A DNA stretch of 64,000 nt from Branchinecta lynchi. Taxonomy: Eukaryota > Arthropoda > Branchiopoda > Anostraca > Branchinectidae. The position numbers and the translations under genes are program-made. The first letter of the stretch is position 1. Every line of letters begins with the position of its first letter. Where the stretch lies: positions 24,453,464 through 24,517,463 of the forward strand of contig JAKZAP010000007.1 of assembly GCA_023053575.1 (NCBI GenBank), in the 5' to 3' direction. This document shows positions 23,601-35,600 of this stretch, piece by piece. The notes beneath the pieces were generated by a model, which saw only the letters and a list, made by a program, of their open reading frames with translations, did no database searches and was not told the origin of the DNA.

Positions 23601-26600
23601 TTAATCACTAAATAGTAATCGGGTTAGCAGTATAGCTAGTAATTTATCTTAAATAGACTTTTATCTAGAATTCATCACTATTGATATGTTGACCGGAATA
23701 GGTGTGAGACTGAGATGGAACACGCTCTTTTATTATACATTCTGCCATTCCTGGCTCTTCCATCGTTGAGTGTGTTCCACCCTACTTACCGTAGTTACTG
23801 CGCATGACGTCACGAATTCTGGCTTTTTGCCGTCAAGGCTGGAAATTTTCTATTTTCCAGCAGAATATCATGCCACGGGCGAAACCCACCAATCACATTA
23901 CAGAGATGCGTAGTTACCACGCTTACTACGCTCCCGACCATGGTAAGCAAATAGTTACTATTAGTTACTATTTCGAGAAGGTTGGAACGGTCAGCGTAGT
24001 AACTTTTTAAGAGGTTGGAACGAAAGTAGTAACTAATAGTTACTATTGTTAGAAGGGTGGAACACGCTCCCTATTTCAGCTCATTTCTAAAGTGTTCGTC
24101 CCTTTCTTATTTCAGAAAAATTTATTGAATTCCCATCCCCGAACGCGAACGAAACCCTCGACGTTCCAAATCTGCAAGTCTGGAGCTCAAATGCCAAAAC
24201 GGAACCGTCTCACTTCGCCTGGCTCACGGATTCTGGAGTCGTAACTGGGAAAGTAAGTTCACTTGTTAAATAAATAAATAAATATATTCTTTATTTCCAT
24301 AATAGCACAACATAATATGGCTAGCAGAGGATAGTCATGACGTAACACATGTCAAGCAGTGTAGTACAAAATACAGTATACGATAATAATGAAGACATAG
24401 ACATAGACTTTTTTTTAATTTCATCAAAAACACATAAATTAAGCAAACAATTTACCATTAACGGCCACTTTTAAGACAAAAAAAGTCCTGATTGTGGCCG
24501 TAATTCTAACCACCATGAATCCGCTATATCATTTCCTCATTACCTCCTCCCCTTTGGGGGGGGGGGAGGAATTTAAAAAATAAATAAATACCCTTTCCTC
24601 TTATCACACTTCTTTCCTTTTCAAATAATGGGATTTAACCATTCTCTTGAACGATGCCAGACTTACAGCCTCTCTGACCGATTCTGGAAGGTCATTCCAG
24701 ACGCTCACACCTATGTTCCTGAGAACATATCTTGCTCTTGTTGTGTTTCTTCTCTCGTGAGCTAAATCCTCTGAATTTCGTGTAAAATAAGGGTGATAAA
24801 ACGAGTTAGTGTTAAAAAAATCATAAAAGTACTCAGGGCTTACCTTATTTACACTTTGAAAAACAAAAATCGCTAGCTGGTAATCACGAAGCTCAAGATA
24901 CAGTACTGTCAGTCCTTGCTGATACTTTGGATGCCTTTTTTTATTTTCTTTCTTGCTCGAAATACTCTACTGTGGAGGACAGGAATATCTGGTGTCTGAA
25001 GTCTCCTCTCGTCTTGTATAGTGGGCAAGGACAAAGGGTTGATTTGCATGCAACAAAAGCTTAAGATTGTGTTTGAGATATGTTGTGATATTTATTACGA
25101 AAAGCCAACTGGTCAAAGCGGAATTAAATATACACGCAAAAAGAAGAAGAACGTATCACATGACCAGAAATATATAGATTTTGTCTTCTCAGATTACAGA
25201 TTTGTATTCTCGAAACTTCACTGCTGCTAACGAAATAAATTTACTACCCTGAAACGTTTATTCTCCATTAACTCCATTAAGTGCATCATCTCCTAGAATT
25301 TCCTTCCCAACAATTTCCCACTTAGCCCCTTCAGCTCTATTTGGCGATGCAAAACGGATTCGTCAAGTACATTCTATGATAGCTATATTTAGGCCCTTCT
25401 TCCGTCTTTTCTTTCTAATAAAATGTAGCTGACGTATCCGTTTTGCATCGGCAAGTATGATTCGAAGTCAGCTTGGGCTGAAGGAATATCCTTTCAGCAC
25501 ATCACACTCGCACATCAAATGGAGAAATAAGATACAAACTGGAAGTGGCATAAGTTGAATGAGTGTGAATTTAAGTAGAAGATGTAAAATTAATAGGGTC
25601 TGGTCTCCACTGCGACTCGGCAGTTAGATCGCGACGTAAGATATGTGCTCTTACCACCGATACGTCCTACGGTATTTCATATCGATTATCCCTCCCATTT
25701 GGGATAGCAATTAGGCGAACCACAACGTTCTGTGAACACCGCTTCCTCTGAGGTTGAGGTAGAGTATACTGTTTTTCAGTTCTTCTGCTCGGGCTCACTC
25801 CGAGTCACTCTTTATTCCGGCCGAAAATTAATCAGTTTTTCGCACTTGTCTCCGGATTTGTTAGTTCGACGGAATGTCCTCCTTTTCCTGTATACGGATG
25901 GTACCACACAGTCCCCCCCCCTCCCCCCTGCTGAGGAGGTTGAGAAAATATGATGGTCTGAATCAGTTGTTTCCGGTGGAAATTAATCCATTTTCCGCAC
26001 TTGTGTCCGGATTTACAGAGAAAAAGTCGAAAAAAAGAGTAAAAGAGTGTGCAAATGAAAAAGAGTGCGCCGAAAGACAACTAGGCTAGCGGAATGTCAC
26101 CCTTCTACTATATACGAATCGAACCACAAAATTTTCAGCCTCACCCTGCTGCTGAGGTCGAGATAAAATGTATATTTGTCCTCTCTTCATTGACACTAAT
26201 TTGTCTTGTTCTGAATCAGTTGTTTCCGGCCGAACTTTAATTCATTCTCCGTACTTGTCCGGATTTAACAGAGAAAAACACGGGGTGGGCCAAAGACACT
26301 AAAGGTTTACGGAATGTCACTGTTCTCGTCCCGCAAGGATCGACCCACAAGCCCCCCGCTGCTGAGATATAGGTAAAAACCAAACATTTTCCACCCTTGA
26401 TCGACACTAATATGGCTTATTCTGAATCAGTTGTTTCTGCCCGAAAATTGATTCGTTTTCCGTACTTGTCCGGATTTGACAGAAAAAAAGACGGAATGGG
26501 CCGAAAGACACTATAGGTTTACGGAATGTCACCGTTCTCGTGTATAGGGATCGACCCACAAGCCCCGCCCCCGCTGCTGAGATAGGGGTAAAAATTAATA

Positions 26601-29600
26601 TTTTTTCACTCTAGATTGACACTACTCTGGCTCATTCGGATTCAGTTGTTTCCGGCCGAAAGTTAATCCATTTTCCGGACCTATCTCCGGAATCGGCAGA
26701 GAAGAAGACCAGTGTACCCAAAGCAATTGGACTAACGGAATATCATCTCCTTCTTCTATATACGGACCGTGTGGTGGCGATTTGTATTTTGAACGAGCAG
26801 GTAGTCTTTGAAACGGTATTTCGAGAGGTAAGTTGTAGACTTGTCATTCATTTTAGTCTCTTTTTCAACCGCCAAACTACAAGCTACACACTACAAAAGT
26901 TCACAATACTTTTAAAAATTTCCCATAGCTGATGAATTTTCGAACCACTTTTCATTGAGAAACAACAACTTTTTAAAAGAAAAGTCTACTGTTTCCAGAA
27001 CAAATTCGACTGTTCTCACGAAAAATCACGGCGTTTCGCACCGAGTCATTTTTTTTTACCGACTGACGGATAACATCGGAGGGAAGGGGCGTACTCCCCC
27101 CCGCCCGCCATATGTGACGCCACTGTCCATGTTACTCACATTCACGAATTCGGCTAAAAGATCCGGATTCTATTTACGATGGAGGCGACATGTACATTAC
27201 CTTTAGAGCTTTAGAAAGTCCTGTTCTCATGTTCTCCGGAGGTTCTTCCCCCGTAAATTGGACTTATTGCTCTGCTTAGACTAAATCATGCTCTATTAAG
27301 TAGTCTTTGCATAAACTGGTGCCTAAAGTGTGGTCCATAGGTAAAAATAAACGACAGAAAACACGCAATGTCGAACAGAAAAATAAAATTGTACATTCCG
27401 GAATTACCCTTCCTTGTCCGGATTTACCTTCTTGACTTTGTCCGGAATTACCCCAAACGGGTCTTAAAAAGGGGTTATCCCGGTCAGTTCTTTTTCCCTT
27501 TCCGTATTAGGTGAAAATTACGCAAAAAAATCCCAAAGATCCCCTACTCATGCTTAGACTACCCCACTTCTTCGTTTTTGGGATCCCAAAACGTAAGTGG
27601 AGGGATACCTATGACATCGCAAAAGTTGTCCGTCTGTCCGTCCGTCCGTCTGTGCGCACTGTAACTATCGAAGGGAATGAGATATTTTGATGAAACTTGG
27701 TGTGAGGATTCTTTGGGTCAAGAGCAAGGTCAATTTCGTAGATGAGCTATTTAGCCCTACATTTAGGGGTGGGGGAGGGGTTTTAAATTACGAGACAAAT
27801 TAAATATTTTTAAACAGACAATGTGATAGTCGATTATGAGGTAAGAAGACATGTTGAACACGATGGTGAAAACTATTTTGTCATCGGAAAAGTAGTTCGC
27901 CCGGAAACCGGCCAAAAGCGGAAAGTTTGTTAAAAGTAAAAGTTTTATTTGAAGTCGATTAGATGTTCGATTTAGGGGTAAGAAGACATGCTAAACACGA
28001 TGGTGAAAACCGTTTTATCGCCGGACAAGTATAGTTAGCCCAGAATCCGGCCAAAACCGGAAAGTTTGTTAAAAGTAAAAGTTTTATTTGGAGTTGACTA
28101 GATGTTCGATTTAGGGGTAAGAAGACATGCTGAACACTTATGTGAAAACAATTTTCTACCCAGACAAGTAGTTCGCCCGGAATCCGGCCAAAACCAAAAA
28201 TTGTCAAAAGTTTTATTTGTAGTTTTATTTGTAGTTGATTAGATATTCGATTTAGGGGTAAAGAGACGGTGAATCCGTGTATGACAATGATTTTTTACAC
28301 GGACATATAGTTCGACGGGAATCCGGCTGGAGCCGGAAAATTTGTTATAAGTTGAGTTTTTATTTGAAGCTGATTAGATGTTCGATATTGGGGAAAGAAG
28401 ATACGCTGAGTTCGTTTTTGAGCTTTCTTTTTTCGACGGAAAAGTAGCTCCGGAATTCGGCCGAAACCGGGAAATTGGCAGAAGTGGCAGGAAGTTTTCG
28501 TCAAAACAGAGATGGCTTATAGGGGTAAAGACACATGCTGATTCAATACCTGAACTTGTTTTTCTCAGATGATTAACCTGCTTTTGAATTTTAATAGTAA
28601 AAATGTTCAAGGAGTCTGGCGAAGACTGGATCTGGCGAAGAAATATTGAATTTTTGGGATCCCATCGAAACCTTTGGTCTTGTTTAGAAACGACGAATCG
28701 TTCAAAACTTAAAGCACAAAGAGTTAACACAACCAAAGTTTTTAAGCGATGTTTTCTCCTGCCAGGTCCACTAAATGACTGGGTCGCTTTGCCCAAACGA
28801 GGGCAGTGACGGTGCGGTTTGTGAATCTCCGAACGTGTCCGAAAGCTTTTAAATGCTATAAATGCTGCATTTAATGATGCATATTTATTTATGTTTGTCC
28901 GAAAGCTGTTACCTTCTGACACTTGTAGAATCCCGAAATTTAAGTTGGGAAGAAGAGGAAGAAAAAAAGAATTAGCTACATAAAGGACGACTCAGACTTC
29001 GTAAAGTTTTTTGCAAAGTATGCTCCGTCAAGTTTGTCGCCGCTCAGACGGGAATTTGACCTAGATAATATTACGAAAATGTTGTGTGGCAATTTGTTCT
29101 AGAAAGAAAAAGATTCTAGGAGAATCGCCGTGCTCCCCAGTTTCTTCTTGAAAATTCAGCATAAAATTTAGCATCTTTGCTGAATTTTTCGATTTGAATT
29201 TACTCATGCTGCATTAACAGAGCGAAAATCCGAAAGCAAAATGCTGCATAAAATCCTGAATTAATTCAGCATTTTTGTTTGTTTCGGAGCTTTCGGACAC
29301 GTCAGGAAGAAGGTCATAGAACGTGTCCGAAAGCTTTTCGGTGCTGTTAATGCTGCATTAATGCTGCATTTTCATTTCTTTTTTTCTCCGAAAGCTGTTA
29401 CCTTTTTTCTTCTCTGACACTTCCTGAATACCAAAATTTAAGTCAGGAAGACGAAGAAGAAAAAAAAAGTAGCTGTATAGAGCTGACAAAATGGATCAGC
29501 GACTGATATCCAGCCTTCTTATCTTATTATCTTTCCTTTCTTCTTTACCGGTGATCGCCAGTTGTCTTAGAATTTGGAATGTTTGCCGAATTGTCAGTTG

Positions 29601-32600
29601 TCTTTTGAATTTGTTATGTTTGCCGCCGAAAACACTGAGTGAATCGCCGTACTCACCAGTTTCTTCTTGAAAATTCAGCATAAAGTTTAGCATTCTTGCT
29701 GAATTTTTCGATGAAGTTTATGCTGAATTAATGCTGCATTAACCAAGCGAAAATTAAAGTCCGAAAGCGAAATGCTGCATAAAATGCTGAATTAATTCAG
29801 CATTTTCGTTCGTTTCGGAACTTTCGGACACGTTCATAGATGGACAATTTTAGATTTAGCAATTTGTTTGAAAGTTTTGAACGAGTGGTTCCTCAGATAT
29901 TTGCGATGTCCGGAGTTGCTCCATCCCACTTACCCCAGTTCACCCTATATTACTATGGCAATCCGAGAAGGTGCAAGCCAGACGAACAAAAGAAGTGATC
30001 GAATTTAGTAGTAGCCTAACGTTTCCGGTAAAATAAAAAACAACAACAGAACAATAAAACACGAATATATTTGACCCCCATTAGTATACAGCAAGTGCCT
30101 AGTGCCGCGGTGCCTGGTCGGTGCTGCCAACGGCTGACAGCCGCTGGCACCGGTTGCCATGTTTTAGAACATTAAAATTAGCATATTTAGAAACTGGAAA
30201 AGCCCAACTAATGGCAGGCATCGGCACCGGGAAAAGCCGTACAGCATGTAACGATGAGTGAGTAACCCCTCTTGTCTTATTTGTTACGAAAGTTTCGTTC
30301 AAGTTTTGTTGGAACGAAAATTTCTTTAAAAAAAGAACAGAAGAATAAAAAACTGATATGTATGATCCCCAGCTCTCTGGTATGTCTTGTTTAGTTGGAG
30401 AGTTTCGTTGTATTTTCGATGGAACGAAAGTTTCGTTCTTCCCTAGTTACTGCTTTAAGCCGCATTCACATTGAGGCGGTGTTGCGATACGTCTCGTATG
30501 CATTATCTTGCGTTGCGTACAAGTTGCGTATTTCACACCTACGCGAAAACAGGCCATGCTTTTCATTTTTGGTTTCTTCTGACAAATTTTCGTTTCTTCC
30601 ATCAGTTAGTAAGTTTTTAATCATCATTAGTAGGTTTTTCTTCATCATTAGTAGGGTAATCTCCAGTTTCTCTTGATAAACTCCTTTTTTCACTGAAAAA
30701 TCTGATTCGTAACGCGTTGACGTAATGCAAGAATAGAACTTGGTGCTATTAAATTCAATTCAGTTCAGTTTATTTATAACCAGGCCCGTATCCAGGAATT
30801 CATTTCGGGGGGGGGGGGGGGGAGGGGGGTTGCGTAAAAACACATAGATCAGAGGGAAAAGCCTATAAAAATCGTTATTTTTGTATGTTTAGGGGGGGGG
30901 GGTCAACCCCCTAATCCCCCCCCCTGGATACGTCCTTGCTTATAACCCATCTCAGCAAAAGGAGGGCCAAGCGCCCTAAAGATGGAGTAACAAACAAAAT
31001 AATCAGAAAAAAGAAACACTAACACTAAATACAAAGAATATCAACAAAGACGATTAAATAAATAGCACTGACCATGGGTGAGACAACATTGACACAGAAG
31101 AACGAAAATCCTGAAGACGTTTATCAATAACAGAAGTTGGACATATTAGGCGGAATTTACTCATCAAATAACTATTTCTGGTCCAATGTGGATATCTTAG
31201 AAGAAATTTCGCAAACAAATTTCTTGCGTTGCGTTTTATTTGTCTGAGTAAGCTATGCGTTGCGTCGCCGCAACCATTACGCAGAGGTTACATAGCTTAG
31301 TGTGAAAGGCTCCACGCGTCATTGTGAAAGCGGCTGTACTCTGCGTCCCTAATTGCGTTCCATCCATTTTACTTTCACGAGATTCGACGTTCCTTTGTTA
31401 TTTTTGTTTGATTATTGCATATCGATACTCGGTTATCAAAATGTCGTATCTCCCCATTTGTCAGGTTTACGTGAGACGTAAATTTAGTTCCAACAATGTT
31501 TTCAACGGATACGTCAGCTAAGATTCTTCATCAGCGATATTTCGGCCCTTCTTGGCAAGGGTCCTCGTAAGGCTTTCAGTCTTCTTGTGACGCAAAATAG
31601 ACTATTACCGAAATTGCACTTTTCGGAAGTCATCCACACAGGAAAAACCGATATCCAGTGACATCACTAAGTACCAAACTTCTTTCCCACCAATTTGACA
31701 AAATTTGATGAAAGTGATATGACTTTCCAGATACCACGATCAGTTACCACGGCCCGACCGTGATATCTGATTTTCAGATAACTGGCCAGATACCACGATA
31801 ACTCCAAACACGCCTTTTGACCGTGTGCAGATTCCACGGTAACTTGCAAAACGACTTCAGACCGTGGTATCAGATACCATGGTATCTGCAAAAACGTAAC
31901 TGCGGAGATGCGTAGTTTTGAGTGTAGAATCTAACCACTGGGGGAACTCAACTTGTCCCAAAATTGGAGATTCGATGTTCCTTTGTTATTTTTGTTTGAT
32001 TATTGCATATCGATACTCAGTTATCAAAAGGTCGTATCTCCCCATTTGTCAGGTTTACGTGAGACGTAAATTTAGATCGGAAGATGTCACCTCTCACATT
32101 TTAAATGTTTTTGATCGGAGGCTCTAGGTGAGATTGTCGTATATTGTTGACAAGAACATGAGTTGCGTTTTTGCAGAGACCGGTATCTGATACCACGGTA
32201 ACTGGATCTGCAATTAGTCGTTTTTGCAGTTACCGTGGTATCTGATACACGGCTGCTCTGCAAAAAAGCCTATCATCGAAATTGCAGTTTTCGAAGTCAC
32301 CCACACAGGAAAAACTGATATCCAGTTACATCGCTAAGTAATATTTCGGCCCTTCTTGGCAAGGGTCCTCGTCAGGCTGTCAATCCTCTGGTTCAACTTC
32401 TGGGAAGGAAACAAAGATTACAAAGATTACAGGTTTGTTTCCTTCCCCGAAGTTGAACCAGAGAATTGACAGCCTGACGAGGACCCTTGCCAAGAAGGGC
32501 CGAAATATTGCTGATGAAGAATCATAGCTGACGTATCCGTTGTAGACATTGTTTGAATAAATGTTTCAAAGTCAGCTTGGGCTCAAAGAATATTTATCGC

Positions 32601-35600
32601 TAAGTACCAAACTTCTTTCCGCCCAATTTGACAAAACTCGATGGAAGTGAGATGACTTTCCAAAACCACGGTCGGACCGTGGTATCTGCATATCAAATAC
32701 CACGATAGCTGGCCAGATACCACTATAACTGCCAAAACAACTTTAGACCGTGGTATCAGATACCATGGTATCTGCAAAAACGCAACTATGGAGATGCATG
32801 GTTTTGAGTGGAGGATCTAACCACTGGGGTAACTCAGTTTGCCCAAAAAATTGAGATACAATTAATCAATCAATCAAGTTTAATCCAAATTGCTAGATGC
32901 TAAAAGAGGAATACAAATTTACAAAATACACAGACACGAAACAAATTAAGTAATACACTTACAAGAAATGACCAGAAATAAATGATGGGATGAAACTACG
33001 TAAAAATTGGGCAGAAGAATTAGCGGGATATGGGGAAAACTGATTGCCAGTATTCCTCTCGGACCGACGCACGGAATACGACCTTTGATAACCGGGTATC
33101 GAATGTTATTGGTGGAATTGATGTCAGCGTGCATGGGATGCGGATGATTTTGTAAATCCCAGTTGCACAGTAACTCGTCTTGAAGCAATTTTTTTTTTAT
33201 CAGGTCAAATTTCTGGGCTTGACTTGTGATAGCGTCAAGCGAAGTTTTTGGGCATTCTCCGATAGAGCGATATACAAATACACTGTCAACAATGAAGACA
33301 GAAACATTTGGCGGGTAAGTGGTATAGCTATGCTAAAAGGCTAGAGCTATTTCCATCCTTTCGTTGATTAGATTTAAAAATTTTGATAGACGTAGGACCG
33401 GTTGAGATATCAAGTATAACGCAATTTTTCTGGAACATATAAGATAAATTCGTGTCTGATATCTGGTGGAATCGCCCGTACTGGTGTTAGATGTCATGAG
33501 AGTTCTAACAGTGTAGAAAACATGCGGAGATATTATTTTTTCTTTTGCAAACTTCAAACCTGCATGCAATAAGTTTTCGCCACCAACAATTTATCTTCCA
33601 TTGCTTTCTGCCCTTGGCCATTTTTCCGCATTCCAGGAAGAAGATTTTCTTGGACCCGTTTAGTCCCTTTTCTTTTTTTGTGTTTATTTTTTGACCTTTT
33701 GCATTTACTCCGTTATTGAAAGCTCAGTGTAATTTTCCTCTTCTTTCTCTGTATAGCGCTATTTTCCTTTTATTAGTTACGTTTTTGCAGATACCATGGT
33801 ATCTGTTACCACGGTAACGAAATTAGTCGTTTTTGAAGTTACCGTGGCATCTGATACACGGTTGATCTGCAACGACTATTGCCGATATTTCACTTTTTGA
33901 AGTCATCCCAAACGAAAAACTGATATCCAGTTACATCACTAAGTAGTAAACTTCATTCTCACCAATTTGACAAAATTTGATGAAAGTGAGATGACTTTTC
34001 AGGTACCACGATCAGTTACCACGGTCGCACCGGGGTATCTGAATATCAGATGCCACGATCACTGGCCATATACCACGATAACTACAATCAGATATCAGAT
34101 ATTACGGTAATTGCGAAAACGACTTTAGACCGTGGTATCAGATACCATGGTATCTTCAAAAACGCGAATATTCTGTAGTGCGTAAATAAAATTTCATCAT
34201 CATGGTCGTCATTTGGGTTAATTCTAGGTTTACATGGAACTGGGACTGTTTGGAGATTCGAAAGCAGCGTGCCTTGGTGATAAAGAAAAGTTGAATCAAG
34301 TTCTCATCAGACAGGCAGAGCATCTGGTGGAAACCGGAAAATACGAAGAGAGCGCCATCTGTTTCGCAGAAACTAAGCTTTCGTTTGAAGAGGTTACGTT
34401 GAAGTTTCTAGAGTCCAAGCAGACCCACGCGTTGAGACTGTATTTGCTAAAGGTATGAATGTTTGTTTTGGTGATGAAACAGAGCAAACTAACACTAGAG
34501 AGTAGCGCCAAGACCAGAGCAAAATAAGAATAAGGACTAGCGCCAAGACCTATGCTTTCCCATGCTTTCTTTTTCAGTAATATGGACCGCTCCGGACAGC
34601 AAATGCTTCACTTCGGCCTATTCTTTTTCTTCTTCGGTAGGGTTATGGCCGTTTCGCACAGCGGTGAGCTCCGCTTCGTCCTTTTCTTCAATTTTCTATT
34701 CGGTTAAGAGCAGTAAATCGTCGCCCTCAGAGAGTACGACAGACTCGCAGCACTGCGGGTAAATTTCTGGTAAGGTAAGGTAAGGTACAATTTTAATGGC
34801 AAATATAAATAAACCTGGTGTTTCTTAAAAGCATCAGACATGCCAGTGGCATAAAAAACGACGCTTCACGAATTCTGGTGGGATTGTAAAAATTATTAAT
34901 ACAATTCTAGCCTAAGCCATTGTAAAGAAAAAACAAACGAACAACTATCACATATCAACGCTAAAATTTAAGGACAACACGAGAATTTACGACAACAGAC
35001 ATATGACTAAAGAAAAAATGAAAAATAAAAAAGGTTTGCGACATGGGTCTGATCTTCCTCCGAGCACAAACAAAAATGAATCGATTACATCAGACAGAAG
35101 AAATATAATTCCTAGATAACATAAATCTTTTTAGAGCTCTTTTAAATACTTTCCTATCTTCGGAATTCCATACTTTTACACCTGTATGACGAATAGAAAA
35201 GCTAGACCTTGTAGAAGGATAACAAATGGTAGAAAGATTGGACCACCGTCTTGTGTTATAGTCATGAAATTGACCGTTCAGACAAAAAAGATTTTTAAAA
35301 TCAGCAGGTAGTGAAGCTTCTAGAAAGAAAAAATAAAGTAAAGCTAAGATGCGGCCTGCACAGTGCACACACCGAGGAAATAGGGGAGGATGTGCCTTTT
35401 TTTGCTGTGGAGCCAGCGCTGGTGCCCGACCGATGAAGTTTCAGTAGGGACGTTCACTATCGCTAGTGGTTCTAGTGTCACTGTTATTCCAGTGTGTGTC
35501 ACGTTTTTCAAGTCTTGGCGTTACCAGAGCAAAATAACACTAGAAAGCGCCAAGACCTATCAATCAATCAATCAATCATCGCATTTATTCCTGAATATCT

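Larger units (their letters stand above)
21914..24115 (+). other. VPS18: VPS18 intron 4
   Basis: 2.2 kb: a zinc-finger LINE (22087-23260, minus) split by a 584-bp insertion; an (ATT)n run near 23263; a perfect 19-bp palindrome GTGTAAGACGGTCTTACAC at 23297-23315; a fragment of family Q at about 23500-23600 (TCAATGTGAAAGCGG end); and a MITE at 23768-24069 that ends 46 bp before exon 5. Confidence 0.8.
24253..26701 (+). other. VPS18: VPS18 intron 5
   Basis: 2.45 kb: a minus LINE whose (TAAA)n tail starts about 14 bp after the donor (24266-25000); 25000-25340 with a short open frame and no motif; a foldback element at 25340-25490; 25490-25740 unassigned; and the array of decayed exon 6 copies at 25760-26640. 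Confidence 0.8.
31379..32860 (+). repeat. Tandem segmental duplication carrying MITEs
   Basis: 31379-31490 and 31968-32080 are nearly identical (GTTCCTTTGTTATTTTTGTT, TCTCCCCATTTGTCAGG). The stretch after the MITE in unit 1 (about 31905-31967: GGAGATGCGTAGTTTTGAGT) recurs after the MITE in unit 2 (32790-32860). Unit 2 is longer because a foldback retroposon later inserted at 32341-32595. Confidence 0.7.
26828..33203 (+). other. VPS18: VPS18 intron 6
   Basis: 6.4 kb and the most heavily nested part: a family M MITE (26905-27125); 27130-27575 unassigned; a family K tandem element (27576-28663); two family L MITEs (28833-29302 and 29321-29833); 29840-30457 unassigned; family Q with two nested insertions (30458-31335); a tandem segmental duplication with MITEs (31379-32860); and a LINE remnant reaching to about 15 bp from exon 7. 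Confidence 0.8.

Noticed and set aside
25732..25953. Alternative or mutually exclusive VPS18 exon in the upstream copies
   Set aside because: Stops, frameshifts and eroded acceptors in most units; no unit encodes the full exon. Transcript data could overturn this.
28374..28922. 182-codon minus frame as a gene
   Set aside because: It runs through family K tandem units and has no recognisable domain; a by-product of the repeat.
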